Shown here piece after piece: positions 32,246-41,974 of a stretch of DNA of 64,000 nucleotides. Below the pieces are notes generated by a model. That model made no database searches and was not told the origin of the DNA. It worked only from the letters and a program-made list of their open reading frames with translations. Location of the stretch: NCBI GenBank assembly GCA_019638845.1, contig JAHBSZ010000001.1, positions 186,001 through 250,000 on the forward strand, read 5' to 3'. This stretch comes from Salinibacterium sp. (GTDB taxonomy: Bacteria > Actinomycetota > Actinomycetes > Actinomycetales > Microbacteriaceae). Every line of letters starts with the position of its first letter. The stretch's first letter is position 1. Both the position numbers and the translations under genes were made by a program.

Positions 32246-32250
32246 GAGAC

Positions 32251-33645
32251 ATGACGACCAACAACACTGCGCCAATCAACGACGCCGACCTGCAGCAGAA
32301 GGCCAAAGACCACCTTTGGATGCACTTCTCTCGCCAGTCCGTCTTGGAAGAGCATGGCGTCCCGATCATCGTCAAGGGCGAGGGTCACCACATCTGGGAC
32401 AGCAAGGGCAAGAAGTACATCGACGGCCTGAGTGGATTGTTCGTGGTGAATGCCGGACACGGCCGCAAACGTCTCGCCGAGGTTGCCGCGAAGCAGGCCG
32501 AGGAGCTCGCGTTCTTCCCGATCTGGTCATACGCGCATCCCCAGGCCATCGAACTCGCCGATCGTCTGGCGAGCCATGCGCCAGGCGACCTCAACCGAGT
32601 CTTCTTCTCCACCGGAGGCGGCGAGGCCGTCGAGACCGCTTTCAAGCTGGCGAAGTACTACTGGAAGCTGCAGGGGCGCCCCACCAAACACAAGGTGATC
32701 TCTCGGGCCGTGGCGTACCACGGCACCCCCCAGGGTGCGCTTGCGATCACCGGAATCCCGGCAATGAAGGAGATGTTCGAACCCATCACCCCGGGCGGAT
32801 TCCGCGTTCCCAACACGAACTATTACCGCGCCGAGGAGATGGGATTCACCGGCGACATCGACGCATTCGGACAGTGGGCGGCCAACCGTATCGAGGAGAT
32901 GATCCTCTTCGAAGGCCCCGAGACGGTCGCCGCCGTGTTCTTGGAGCCCGTACAGAACTCGGGCGGCTGCTTCCCGCCCCCGCCCGGATATTTCCAGCGC
33001 GTGCGTGAGATCTGTGACAAGTACGACGTCTTGCTTGTCGCCGACGAGGTCATTACCGGATTCGGACGCATCGGGGCGATGTTCGCGTCAACCCACTACG
33101 GGTTCCAGCCCGACATGATCACCTGCGCCAAAGGCATGACCAGTGGCTACTCCCCGATCGGTGCCACCATCATTTCCGACCGCATCTACGAGCCGTTCCG
33201 GCACGGTTCGACGGCGTTCTACCATGGCTACACGTTCGGCGGGCATCCGGTGTCGTCGGCAGTTGCCCTCGCCAATCTCGACATCTTCGAGGAGGAGAAG
33301 CTCGTCGAGAACGTGCGCGACAATTCGCCGATCTTCCGCAAGACCCTTGAGCGACTGAACGATCTGCCCATCGTGGGAGATGTTCGCGGCGATGGCTACT
33401 TCTTCGGCATCGAACTCGTCAAAGACAAGGCGACCAAGACAACATTTGACGACGACGAGTCGGAACGTCTGTTGCGAGGCTTCCTGTCCAAGGCGCTCTA
33501 TGACGCCGGGCTCTACTGCCGAGCCGATGACCGGGGTGACCCCGTGATTCAGCTCGCTCCGCCCCTGACCATCGGGCCGGCGGAGTTCGATGAGATCGAG
33601 GGCATCTTGCGCGGCGTGCTCACTGAGGCGTGGACTCGGCTCTGA
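32251..33645 (+). CDS. Class III omega-aminotransferase (putrescine/diamine-pyruvate type)
   Basis: 464 residues. The class III signature is complete: FFSTGGGEAVETAFKLA, the cofactor Asp in VADEVITGFGR and the PLP Lys in TCAKGMTSGY. The overall sequence resembles SpuC-type putrescine:pyruvate and beta-alanine/omega-amino acid transaminases. It would turn putrescine into 4-aminobutanal, the substrate of the aldehyde dehydrogenase on the other side of the regulator. Start ATG at 32251 with AAGG upstream, 5 nt after the lrp stop. A different diamine or omega-amino acid remains possible. Confidence 0.88.
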   Translation: MTTNNTAPINDADLQQKAKDHLWMHFSRQSVLEEHGVPIIVKGEGHHIWDSKGKKYIDGLSGLFVVNAGHGRKRLAEVAAKQAEELAFFPIWSYAHPQAIELADRLASHAPGDLNRVFFSTGGGEAVETAFKLAKYYWKLQGRPTKHKVISRAVAYHGTPQGALAITGIPAMKEMFEPITPGGFRVPNTNYYRAEEMGFTGDIDAFGQWAANRIEEMILFEGPETVAAVFLEPVQNSGGCFPPPPGYFQRVREICDKYDVLLVADEVITGFGRIGAMFASTHYGFQPDMITCAKGMTSGYSPIGATIISDRIYEPFRHGSTAFYHGYTFGGHPVSSAVALANLDIFEEEKLVENVRDNSPIFRKTLERLNDLPIVGDVRGDGYFFGIELVKDKATKTTFDDDESERLLRGFLSKALYDAGLYCRADDRGDPVIQLAPPLTIGPAEFDEIEGILRGVLTEAWTRL

Positions 33646-33654
33646 TCTGCCCCC

Positions 33655-34998
33655 GTGAACTATCGAGATCTGAGTCTGTGGCACGAGTCGGTTCCGGATG
33701 ACCTGACCCCTCGTTCGGCGCTGCCCGGTGACGCCGATGTCGATGTCGCCATCGTGGGTGGAGGGCTCACAGGACTGTGGACGGCGTGGTACCTGCTCGA
33801 CCGTGACCCGACCCTGCGCATCGTGATTCTCGAGAAGGAGATCGTCGGGTTCGGGGCATCCGGCCGCAACGGAGGGTGGTGCAGCGCGCTGTTCCCGCGA
33901 TCCACTGCGTCACTCGAGCGCGCCCACGGTCGCGATGCTGCACTGGCGATGCGGAGGGCGATGATCGCCACCGTCGACGAAGTGGGCCGTGTCGCAGCAT
34001 CCCTGGGCCTCGACATCGACTACGCGAAGGGCGGCACCCTCGCCCTTGCGCGGTCATCGGTGCACCATGCGGCCGCGCAGGCGGAGGTCGCAGAAGCTGC
34101 GGCCTACGGTGTCGACCCGCTCGAGTTGCTAGGGCCCCGCCCCGGAGCGCTCGGCGGGAGCTTCGACCCGAACTGCGCGCGCGTGCATCCCGCGAAACTC
34201 GTTCGCGGACTCGCTCGTGCCCTCGAAACTCGCGGCGTCACGATTCACGAGGAAACCGAAGTTCTCGACTACCACCCCCATCGCGTCACAACCGCTCGGG
34301 GGTCGGTGCGCGCCGATACGGTCGTGGTGGCGACCGAAGCCTATGGCGCTACCCTTCGGGCGACCCGCAGAAGCGTGCTTCCCCTCTATTCCCTCATGAT
34401 CGCCACCGAGCCGCTCTCGGATGCCACGTGGCATGAGCTCGGCATCGAGCACGGGCAGACCTTCACCGACTACCGGCACCTTCTGGTGTATGGCCAACGC
34501 ACTGCCGACAATCGAATCGCCTTCGGTGGACGAGGTGCCCGCTATCACTGGGGCAGCGCGATCAAGAGTGAGTACGATCGCGTGCCTGCTGTGTTCGAGC
34601 ACTTGCGCCGCACGCTGGGAGACCTGTTTCCTGCCATCGGGGAGGTGGAGGTCACCCACCGCTGGGGCGGTCCGCTCGGCGTTCCTCGCGACTGGTGCGC
34701 GACGGCGAGTTTCGACGGGGCAACCCGAATTGCGCGGGCCGGCGGCTATGTCGGCGACGGACTCAGCACGACCAATCTCGCGGGCCGCACCCTTGCCGAC
34801 CTGATCACCGGCACCGAGTCCGAACTCACCTCGCTGCCCTGGGTGAATCACCACTCTCCGCGCTGGGAACCCGAACCGCTTCGATTCGTGGGCGCAAATC
34901 TCGGACTCGCCGCGATGACCGTCGCCGATGCCGAGGAACGGGTGACGAATCGGCCGTCCGTTGCCGCGAGACTGATGGGGCCGCTCACCGGTCACTAG
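33655..34998 (+). CDS. FAD-dependent amine/amino acid oxidase (PuuB/DAO family)
   Basis: 447 residues. The N-terminal dinucleotide fold VAIVGGGLTGLWTAWYL (about 31-47), the GASGRNGGW FAD loop and the C-terminal GGYVGDGLSTTNLAGRTLADL segment mark the DAO family. It resembles gamma-glutamylputrescine oxidase and related enzymes that oxidise an amine with O2 to an aldehyde, ammonia and H2O2. GTG start 9 nt after the aminotransferase stop. It gives the locus a second possible route for amine oxidation. No gamma-glutamylputrescine synthetase is seen in the window. Confidence 0.85.
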   Translation: MNYRDLSLWHESVPDDLTPRSALPGDADVDVAIVGGGLTGLWTAWYLLDRDPTLRIVILEKEIVGFGASGRNGGWCSALFPRSTASLERAHGRDAALAMRRAMIATVDEVGRVAASLGLDIDYAKGGTLALARSSVHHAAAQAEVAEAAAYGVDPLELLGPRPGALGGSFDPNCARVHPAKLVRGLARALETRGVTIHEETEVLDYHPHRVTTARGSVRADTVVVATEAYGATLRATRRSVLPLYSLMIATEPLSDATWHELGIEHGQTFTDYRHLLVYGQRTADNRIAFGGRGARYHWGSAIKSEYDRVPAVFEHLRRTLGDLFPAIGEVEVTHRWGGPLGVPRDWCATASFDGATRIARAGGYVGDGLSTTNLAGRTLADLITGTESELTSLPWVNHHSPRWEPEPLRFVGANLGLAAMTVADAEERVTNRPSVAARLMGPLTGH

Positions 34999-35042
34999 GC
35001 ACGGCGAGGCGTCGCTCCCAGAAACCCCGGCAGTACGCCGGG

Positions 35043-35048
35043 TAGAGT
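35043..35048 (+). promoter_or_regulatory. Candidate -10 element, leaderless start of the HExxH protein
   Basis: TAGAGT followed by exactly 6 nt and the GTG start at 35055. The 56-bp gap also holds an inverted repeat (ACCCCGGC / GCCGGGT, 35024-35043) with one bulge, which may be the end signal of the oxidase gene, though no T-run follows. Confidence 0.42.
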
Positions 35049-35054
35049 TTCGCC

Positions 35055-36119
35055 GTGGCGATCCCAGAATTCGACGAACCCGCCATGGTGCGACCGCGTC
35101 GCGAGCGGGTGCCTTTCGGCCCTCGACGCATCGCCGGGCTCGTCATCGGAGCTCTCGTTGTGGTCGCTCTCGGTGCCACGAGCGGCTGGGTGCTCGCGAA
35201 TCCACAGCGGGTCACCGACCAGCTCACTGTGTGGAACTACACCGCCGACAGCGTGATCACCGCGTACGCAGACCGTTCGACAATGACCGACGAGGGTCGG
35301 TTCCTCTTCTACGCCTCGCGTCCCGAGGTCTCGCCAGACAGCCAGTTCAACGCGCACTGTTCGAGCCAAACCGAAGGCGTCGGCATCCTCGGCTGTTATC
35401 AGCATGCGGGCAAACGCATCTATCTCTACGACGTGACGGATGTCCGGCTCGACGGCATCGAGGAGGTCGTCGCCGCCCACGAGATGCTGCACGCAGTGTG
35501 GGACCGGATGAGCGTCGACGAGCGCACCGCCCTCGGTCCTCTCCTTGAGGCGGCCGCGGCCACGAAGGCCGACGATCCCGAATTTGCTAAGACTCTCTCG
35601 TACTACGCCACAGCAGAGCCCGGTGAGCGTCTCAATGAACTGCACTCGATAGTCGGAACCGAGTTTCACAACCTCGACCCTGCGCTCGAAGCGCACTATG
35701 CGCGATACTTCACCGATCGCGAAGCGCTCGTCGAACTGCACGACACATCCCACGCGGTATTTCAGGCGCAACAGGACGCAATCGACGCGCTACTCGCACA
35801 ACTCGATGCTCTCCAAGCCGGAGTGGACGCCGACTACGCGTCGTACAACGCCGGTTACGACCAGCTCAATGCCGACATCGCCGCCTTCAACTCTCGCGCT
35901 CAGGCCGGAGACTTTTCGAGTCAGTCCCAGTTCAACGGCGAGCGCAACGCACTCATCGCCCGCCAAGCGGACCTCGACGCGCTCTATGCCTCGATCGACG
36001 ACCGCGCGAAACAGTATGAGGGGCTCGTCGCCCAACTCAATGACCTCAACGCACAGGTTGACGAACTCAACAAGAGCATCAACATCTCACCCCGAAGCGA
36101 TTCGAACCTCGGGAACTAG
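35055..36119 (+). CDS. Membrane-anchored putative zinc metalloprotein (HExxH) with coiled coil
   Basis: 354 residues, family not recognised. One membrane helix (about 26-47) puts the rest outside. [11 protein letters not shown] (141-150) contains HExxH (His142, Glu143, His146), the zinc-peptidase motif, and Glu195 in [12 protein letters not shown] could be the third ligand. Cys102 and Cys114 may pair. From about residue 225 the chain is a long helical, Gln/Ala/Asp-rich coiled coil. GTG start with a -10-like hexamer 6 nt upstream. It stands alone, convergent with an ABC exporter gene whose stop shares the CTAG. A peptidase of the cell envelope is plausible but not shown. Confidence 0.6.
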   Translation: MAIPEFDEPAMVRPRRERVPFGPRRIAGLVIGALVVVALGATSGWVLANPQRVTDQLTVWNYTADSVITAYADRSTMTDEGRFLFYASRPEVSPDSQFNAHCSSQTEGVGILGCYQHAGKRIYLYDVTDVRLDGIEEVVAAHEMLHAVWDRMSVDERTALGPLLEAAAATKADDPEFAKTLSYYATAEPGERLNELHSIVGTEFHNLDPALEAHYARYFTDREALVELHDTSHAVFQAQQDAIDALLAQLDALQAGVDADYASYNAGYDQLNADIAAFNSRAQAGDFSSQSQFNGERNALIARQADLDALYASIDDRAKQYEGLVAQLNDLNAQVDELNKSINISPRSDSNLGN

Positions 36120-38083
36120 ACCTCGTCGGTAATGGGCGCCGCAAACTGCGACGTGTACAGCGAGAAGTACGCGCCGCCCTTGGCCAACAACTCGGCGTGA
36201 GTACCCTGTTCGACGATCGCGCCACTCTCCATGACGAGGATGAGGTCTGCGTCGCGGATCGTCGACAGCCGGTGTGCGATCACGAAACTCGTTCTGTCTC
36301 GCCGTAGCGCCGACATCGCCTGCTGTACGAGCACTTCCGTTCGGGTATCGACCGAGCTCGTTGCCTCATCGAGGATGAGCACGCTGGGTCGGGCGAGGAA
36401 GGCTCGCGCGATGGTGAGGAGTTGCTTCTCCCCCGCACTCACGTTTCCGCCCTCGTCATCGAGGAGTGTGTCGTAACCGTCGGGAAGCGAGTGCACGAAC
36501 CGGTCAACATAGGTGGCCTGTGCTGCCGCGAGGATCTCGTCTTCCGTGGCATCCGGACGCCCGTAGGCGATGTTGTCGCGGATGGTCCCTGCGAACAGCC
36601 ACGTGTCTTGCAAGACCATCCCCATGCGGGAGCGCAGGTCGTCACGGGTCATGGCAGCGATGTCGGTGCCATCGAGGGTAATGCGACCGCTATCAATCTC
36701 GTAGAACCGCATCATGAGGTTGACCAGGGTCGTCTTGCCAGCCCCCGTCGGCCCCACGATCGCGACGGTCTGGCCCGGCTGCGCGACAAGTGACAGGTCG
36801 TCGATCAGCGGCGTGTCCGCTTCGTAGCGGAATGCGACGTTCTCGAACTCGAGGCGACCCGTGGTGCGCTCAGGAGATTCGGCGGGAACCGGATCCGGGC
36901 TCTGCTCAGCCGAGTCGAGCAATTCGAACACACGCTCAGCGGAGGCGACACCGGACTGGAGCAAGTTCGCCATGGACCCGAGCTGACTCAGGGGCTGAGT
37001 GAACTGGCGCGAGTACTGGATGAACGCTTGCACGTCACCCAACGACATCGAGCCGCTCGACACGAAAAGCCCGCCGACGACGGCGATTGCGACGTACACC
37101 AGGTTGCCCACGAACATCATCGCCGGCATGATGATGCCGCTCACGAACTGTGCCCCGAAACTTGCATCGTAGAGCTCGGCGTTCTTCTCTCGGAAGCGCT
37201 GCTCGACCTCGCGGTGACGACCGAAGACCTTCACGAGTGCGTGCCCTGAGTACGCTTCCTCAACCTGACCGTTGAGCGCGCCTGTGTGCGCCCATTGGGC
37301 GACGAAGAGCTTCTGCGAGCGCTTTGCGATGAGCGCCGTGATGACGAGGGTGAGCGGAATGGTGACCAGAGCGATCAGGGCAAGTATCGGCGAGATGAGA
37401 AACATCATGAGCAGAACACCCACAACCGTCAGCAGACTCGTGACGAGCTGCGAGAGGGTTTGTTGCATACTCTGGCCGATATTGTCCACGTCGTTCGTGA
37501 CCCGGCTGAGCAGTTCACCGCGCTGCATCTTGTCGAAGTAGCTCAGGGGTAGGGCATTGACCTTGGTCTCGACGTCCTCCCGCAAGGTATACACGGTCTT
37601 TTGCACGATTGCATTGAGCACGAACCCCTGCAGCCAGGAGAACAACGACGACAGCACATAGATGAGCAGGACGATGCCAAGCACTAACTGCAGGGCGCTA
37701 AAGTCGATGCCCTGACCCGGCGTGAGCGTCATCCCGCTGATCAGGTCGGCCTTCTGCGAATCGCCGGATGCCCGCAGCTGGTCAATGACCTGTTGCTGGG
37801 TGACCCCGCTCGGCAGCGACTTGGAGATGATCCCCGAGAAGATGAGGTTCGTCGCCTCGCCCAACAGCTTCGGGCCGAGCACGGCGAAGGTCACACTGAC
37901 CACCGAAAGCAGCACGACGGCGATGACCCCTAGACGGTACGGTCGAAGTCGCCCGAGCAGACGTTTCGCCGACGGTCCGAACGTGAGGGACTTCTCGACG
38001 GGCATCCCCATGCCACCCATGTGGCCGCCTCCGCCGGGGCCGCGACGCATCGGGGGGCGTTGTGCACTGGTGCTGGTGCTCAT
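36116..38083 (-). CDS. ABC exporter half-transporter, BmrD/TM288-like
   Basis: 655 residues: a Gly/Met-rich tail (1-30), six membrane helices (about 50-340) and a nucleotide-binding domain with GPTGAGKTT, signature NVSAGEKQL and [16 protein letters not shown]. The canonical Walker B Glu is kept, but the signature has SAGEKQ instead of SGGQ, the arrangement found on one side of heterodimeric exporters. It overlaps the next gene by TGATG. Together they would export a drug-like or lipid substrate. Its stop shares CTAG with the convergent HExxH gene. Confidence 0.88.
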   Translation of the reverse strand: MSTSTSAQRPPMRRGPGGGGHMGGMGMPVEKSLTFGPSAKRLLGRLRPYRLGVIAVVLLSVVSVTFAVLGPKLLGEATNLIFSGIISKSLPSGVTQQQVIDQLRASGDSQKADLISGMTLTPGQGIDFSALQLVLGIVLLIYVLSSLFSWLQGFVLNAIVQKTVYTLREDVETKVNALPLSYFDKMQRGELLSRVTNDVDNIGQSMQQTLSQLVTSLLTVVGVLLMMFLISPILALIALVTIPLTLVITALIAKRSQKLFVAQWAHTGALNGQVEEAYSGHALVKVFGRHREVEQRFREKNAELYDASFGAQFVSGIIMPAMMFVGNLVYVAIAVVGGLFVSSGSMSLGDVQAFIQYSRQFTQPLSQLGSMANLLQSGVASAERVFELLDSAEQSPDPVPAESPERTTGRLEFENVAFRYEADTPLIDDLSLVAQPGQTVAIVGPTGAGKTTLVNLMMRFYEIDSGRITLDGTDIAAMTRDDLRSRMGMVLQDTWLFAGTIRDNIAYGRPDATEDEILAAAQATYVDRFVHSLPDGYDTLLDDEGGNVSAGEKQLLTIARAFLARPSVLILDEATSSVDTRTEVLVQQAMSALRRDRTSFVIAHRLSTIRDADLILVMESGAIVEQGTHAELLAKGGAYFSLYTSQFAAPITDEV

Positions 38084-39816
38084 CAGGCCGCCTCCTCCGC
38101 CCGCAACTGACTATCGACGATTTCCTTGTAGGTCTCGTTGCTCGCGAGGAGCTCCTCATGAGTGCCGCTGCCGACGATGGCGCCATCCTCAAGAACGAGA
38201 ATCTGGTCGGCGTTCACGATCGTCGAAACACGCTGGGCGACGATGATCTTCGTCGCGGTCTTCTCCGACCGAGCGAGGGCGCGGCGCAAGCGGGCATCCG
38301 TTGCAGTATCGAGCGCCGAGAACGAGTCGTCGAAGACGTAGATCTCACTCTTCTTCACGAGTGCACGTGCGATCGCAAGCCGTTGTCGTTGACCTCCAGA
38401 GACGTTGGTCCCGCCCTGAGCGATGGGTGCGTCGAGCCCTTCGGGCATGTCCGAGACGAAGTCCTTGGCTTGGGCCGTCTCAAGGGCAGCCCAGAGTTCG
38501 TCGTCGGTGGCGTCCGGATTGCCGTAGCGCAGATTCGTGGCGACCGTACCCGAGAACAGGTAGGCGCGCTGCGGGACAAGCCCGATGCGTCCCCAGAGTA
38601 GATCGGGATCGAGTTCGCGAACGTCCACCCCGTCCACGAGTACCGCACCGCCGGTGACGTCGAACAAGCGCGGAAGCAGGTTCACGAGGGTTGTCTTGCC
38701 GGCCCCCGTACTCCCGATGATCGCCGTGGTTTCGCCCGGTCTCGCGACGAAACTCAGGTTGCGCAAGACTGGCTGCTCTGCCCCGGGATAGGAGAATTCG
38801 ACATCCCGCAACTCGATGAGACCAGCGCCGTGGAGCTCAGTCACGGGGACGCTCGGGAGCACCACCGAGGTCGGCGTGCCGAGGACTTCCCCGATGCGAT
38901 CTGACGAGACGGCCGCGCGCGGGATCATGATGGCCATGAAGGTCGTCATCATGACGGCCATGAGGATCTGGATGAGATAGCTCAAGAACGCCGTCAACGC
39001 CCCGATCTGTACAGTTCCCTCGTCGACCGCCCAGGCACCGAACCAGAGCACCGCCACGCTCGACACGTTCATGATCAGCATGACCACGGGAAAGACCAGC
39101 GCGAAAAGTCGCCCGGCACTCAACGCCGTGCGGGTGACGTCAGCATTTGCCTTTTCGAATCGTGCGGTTTCGAGGCCCTCCCGCACGAAGGCGCGAACGA
39201 CGCGGATGCCCGTCAACTGCTCGCGCAGCACCCGGTTCACCGTGTCGATGCGCACCTGCATGAGTCGGAACAGCGGCACCATGCGACTAACGATCAAGCC
39301 GATGATGACGAGCAACACCGGCACGGCGACGACCATAATCCACGACAGGCCGACATCTTGTCGTAGTGCCATGATGACCCCACCGATGGCGAGGATGGGT
39401 GCGGATACAAGCAGCGTGCAGGTCATCAGCACGAGCATCTGCACCTGGGTTACATCGTTCGTCGTACGTGTGATGAGCGATGGGGCTCCGAACCGGGAGA
39501 CCTCCCGTTCCGAGAACTCGCCAACCCGCACGAAGATCGCCTCGCGGACGTCACGACCGAATGCCATCGCCGCCTTGGCGCCGAAGTAGACGGCAGTAAT
39601 GGCTGCGCCGATCTGGACGAGGGTGATGCCGAGCATCACGCCGCCAATCATCAGGATGTAGCCCGTGTCACCGGTCGCGATCCCCTTGTCGATGATGTCG
39701 GCGTTGAGACTTGGCAAGTACAGCGAGGCGATGGACTGGATGAGCTGGAAGACGATGACGCCCACGATGAGCTTGGTGTGGGGCCGCAGGAATCTACCGA
39801 CGAGCGTGAGCAGCAT
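38083..39816 (-). CDS. ABC exporter half-transporter, BmrC/TM287-like, degenerate site
   Basis: 577 residues with six membrane helices and a nucleotide-binding domain: GSTGAGKTT, a normal signature NVSGGQRQR, and Walker [13 protein letters not shown]. The catalytic Glu after the Walker B Asp is Asp, which makes one ATP site of the pair weak, as in BmrC, LmrC and TM287. The switch His is Gln (IIVAQRVST). These features identify it as the degenerate partner of the downstream half. It lies 2 nt after the aldo/keto reductase stop, so three genes form an operon. Confidence 0.9.
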   Translation of the reverse strand: MLLTLVGRFLRPHTKLIVGVIVFQLIQSIASLYLPSLNADIIDKGIATGDTGYILMIGGVMLGITLVQIGAAITAVYFGAKAAMAFGRDVREAIFVRVGEFSEREVSRFGAPSLITRTTNDVTQVQMLVLMTCTLLVSAPILAIGGVIMALRQDVGLSWIMVVAVPVLLVIIGLIVSRMVPLFRLMQVRIDTVNRVLREQLTGIRVVRAFVREGLETARFEKANADVTRTALSAGRLFALVFPVVMLIMNVSSVAVLWFGAWAVDEGTVQIGALTAFLSYLIQILMAVMMTTFMAIMIPRAAVSSDRIGEVLGTPTSVVLPSVPVTELHGAGLIELRDVEFSYPGAEQPVLRNLSFVARPGETTAIIGSTGAGKTTLVNLLPRLFDVTGGAVLVDGVDVRELDPDLLWGRIGLVPQRAYLFSGTVATNLRYGNPDATDDELWAALETAQAKDFVSDMPEGLDAPIAQGGTNVSGGQRQRLAIARALVKKSEIYVFDDSFSALDTATDARLRRALARSEKTATKIIVAQRVSTIVNADQILVLEDGAIVGSGTHEELLASNETYKEIVDSQLRAEEAA

Positions 39817-39818
39817 TC

Positions 39819-40781
39819 TCAGCTCTCCCTACTGGTGTCGAAGATGTCCGATATTTCTCGGAGCTCGTCTGGTGTCGGCGTCCACGCGGTCGCTGCTGCC
39901 GCATTTTGCCTGAGCTGCTCGGGCTTCGTGGCGCCCGCGATCACGCTCGTGAGATTCGGCTGGGCGAGAAGCCAGCCGAAGGTCGCCTCGAGCATCGTAA
40001 GTTCGTGAGCAGCGCAGAAGGCAGAATACGCCTCAAGTACATCCCACGGGGCATCCTCCACGAGAAACGGCCGCTGGCGCATGATCCGCGTGTCGGCTGG
40101 TCGCTCCGTGCGGGTGAACTTGCCGGTCAGTAGGCCGTTCTGCAAGGGGAAGAACGGCAAAAATCCTAATCCATGCCTGCGCACCGCGGGGAGAACATCG
40201 CTCTCCGCTTCGCGTGCGAGGAGGTTGTATTGATTCTGAGCTGAGGCAAACCTGCCCCCCGCTGCTGCTGCCGCATCAATCTGTGCACCCGAGAAACTCG
40301 AATGGCCGTAGTAGCGGATCTTGCCCTCAGCGACGAGCTCATCGAGGGCTGCAATCGTGTCTTCGATGGGGGTCGCGTCATCCGGAGTATGGAGTTGGTA
40401 GAGGTCGACATAGTCGGTCTGTAGGCGCCGCAGCGACCCCTCGATCGCTTCGCGAATGTACGCGCGCGAACCCTTGGGAACACCCGGGAGTATGCCCATC
40501 TCGAACTCGCGATGGCCGAACTTGGTCGCGAGGACGACCTTGTCACGCTTGCCCTTGAGCGCGTTGCCCATGAAGGTCTCGCTCATGCCGGGCACCCCGC
40601 CGTACAGGTCAGCAGTATCGAGCAGCGTCACCCCCAGATCAAGTGCCGTCGCGAGCACCGCCGTGGTGCCTTCCTGACATTCGGTGAAGGTCCCCGGACG
40701 CCCGAAGCTGTTGCAGCCGAGCCCAATCGTGGAGACCAGCGGCCCCTCATGGCCGAGGGCACGCAGTTCGATATTCGCCAT
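39819..40781 (-). CDS. Aldo/keto reductase
   Basis: 320 residues from ATG 40779-40781, with AGGA upstream; a longer frame exists but its extra 33 residues do not look like the family. The TIM-barrel tetrad is visible: Asp in LLDTADLYGG, Tyr in the same loop, Lys in VLATKFGH, His in YYGHSSFSG. Such enzymes reduce aldehydes and ketones with NADPH. It is the first gene of the ABC exporter operon and divergent from ogt. Its substrate is unknown. Confidence 0.88.
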   Translation of the reverse strand: MANIELRALGHEGPLVSTIGLGCNSFGRPGTFTECQEGTTAVLATALDLGVTLLDTADLYGGVPGMSETFMGNALKGKRDKVVLATKFGHREFEMGILPGVPKGSRAYIREAIEGSLRRLQTDYVDLYQLHTPDDATPIEDTIAALDELVAEGKIRYYGHSSFSGAQIDAAAAAGGRFASAQNQYNLLAREAESDVLPAVRRHGLGFLPFFPLQNGLLTGKFTRTERPADTRIMRQRPFLVEDAPWDVLEAYSAFCAAHELTMLEATFGWLLAQPNLTSVIAGATKPEQLRQNAAAATAWTPTPDELREISDIFDTSRES

Positions 40782-40862
40782 GTTCCTATCCTCCACCTCC
40801 GGCGGGAACCGCGTTGTCATCTCATGTCCGAAAAGCGCCAGAACGGTGACGGATGCCCCGGC

Positions 40863-40868
40863 TACAGT
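40863..40868 (+). promoter_or_regulatory. Candidate -10 element of ogt
   Basis: TACAGT followed by exactly 6 nt and the ATG of ogt at 40875. The GAGGG right before the ATG is too close to be a ribosome site. The 93-bp divergent gap must also hold the promoter of the aldo/keto reductase operon. Confidence 0.42.
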
Positions 40869-40874
40869 CGAGGG

Positions 40875-41381
40875 ATGCACCCAGCCTCGGCAACTCTTCC
40901 CGACTACGTGGTTCGCCTCGACTCACCGATCGGCCGGATCGAGATCACCAGTGACGGCACCTCGGTGACCGGTCTGTCCATCGAGCATGCGGGCTCCCTG
41001 CCCCACGATCACGTCGAGGAGTGTACGAACAGTGTGCTGGATCGCGCTCTCCTCCAGCTCCGCGAATACTTCGCGGGCACCCGCACCGACTTCGATCTAC
41101 CCGTGCGGCTCTCCGGTACGGAATTCCAGCGGGCGGTGTGGGGCGAACTCGTCGAACTACCGTTCGGCGGCGTTGCTTCCTACGGCGAGATCGGGCACGC
41201 CACCGGGCGCGCAGCCGCGGGTCGCGCGGTCGGTGGTGCGGTGGGTGCCAACCCCATTCCCATCATCGTGCCGTGCCATAGAGTACTCGCGTCCGACGGT
41301 CGCATCACCGGCTACAGCGGCGGCAACGGTATCCCCACCAAGGTGTGGTTGCTCGATCACGAAGGAATCCCGCACAAGTGA
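40875..41381 (+). CDS. ogt: Methylated-DNA-protein-cysteine methyltransferase
   Basis: 168 residues. The active site PCHRV (Cys134) takes the methyl group from O6-methylguanine; FQRAVWGEL and SYGEIGHATG form the DNA-binding helix-turn-helix with its arginine finger region. It is a single-domain Ogt, without the Ada regulator part. The ATG at 40875 was chosen for the N-terminal fold length; the GTGA overlap couples it to tag, so two alkylation repair enzymes are made together. Confidence 0.93.
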   Translation: MHPASATLPDYVVRLDSPIGRIEITSDGTSVTGLSIEHAGSLPHDHVEECTNSVLDRALLQLREYFAGTRTDFDLPVRLSGTEFQRAVWGELVELPFGGVASYGEIGHATGRAAAGRAVGGAVGANPIPIIVPCHRVLASDGRITGYSGGNGIPTKVWLLDHEGIPHK

Positions 41382-41974
41382 ACTCGCTCGTCATCAGCGA
41401 CGATGGGCGTGCGCGTTGCGCCTGGGTCGGTGACGACCGGGAGTACGCCCGGTACCACGACGAGGAGTGGGGTATTCCGCTGCATGGAGACCGACGACTG
41501 TTTGAAAAACTCAGCCTCGAGGGATTTCAAGCCGGTCTCTCTTGGATCTCCATCCTGCGTCGCCGTCCCGGTTTCCGCGCCGCGTTCCACGACTTCGAAC
41601 CCGCCGTGATCGCCGAGTTCGACGATGACGACATCGCACGATTGATGCTCGATGATCGCATCATCCGCAATCGCGCCAAGATCCTTGCCACCATTGGCAA
41701 TGCTCGCGTCACGCTCGAGTTGGTCGCCGAGAGCTCGGGAGCGCTCGACGAACTGATGTGGAGCTTTGCGCCGGAAGGGCCTCGCGCGCGGCCGAAGGAT
41801 TTTGGCGACCTCGCGGCGATTACTCCCGAGTCAACAGCCCTGAGCGCTGCGCTCAAGGCCCGCGGCTTTCGCTTCGTCGGTCCAACGACCATGCACGCGC
41901 TCATGCAGTCTGCTGGGATGATCGATGACCATGTCCAGGGCTGCTGGCGCGCCGAGTCCGTGGGCCAGCGCTAG
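41378..41974 (+). CDS. tag: DNA-3-methyladenine glycosylase I
   Basis: 198 residues from the GTG that overlaps the ogt stop (GTGA). The N-terminal RCAWVG and YHDEEWG, the central LSLEGFQAGLSWISIL, and the C-terminal MHALMQSAGMIDDH..C segment supply the Tag fold and its Cys/His zinc snap. The enzyme excises 3-methyladenine. It forms an operon with ogt. The stop shares CTAG with the convergent yaaA gene. Confidence 0.93.
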   Translation: MNSLVISDDGRARCAWVGDDREYARYHDEEWGIPLHGDRRLFEKLSLEGFQAGLSWISILRRRPGFRAAFHDFEPAVIAEFDDDDIARLMLDDRIIRNRAKILATIGNARVTLELVAESSGALDELMWSFAPEGPRARPKDFGDLAAITPESTALSAALKARGFRFVGPTTMHALMQSAGMIDDHVQGCWRAESVGQR

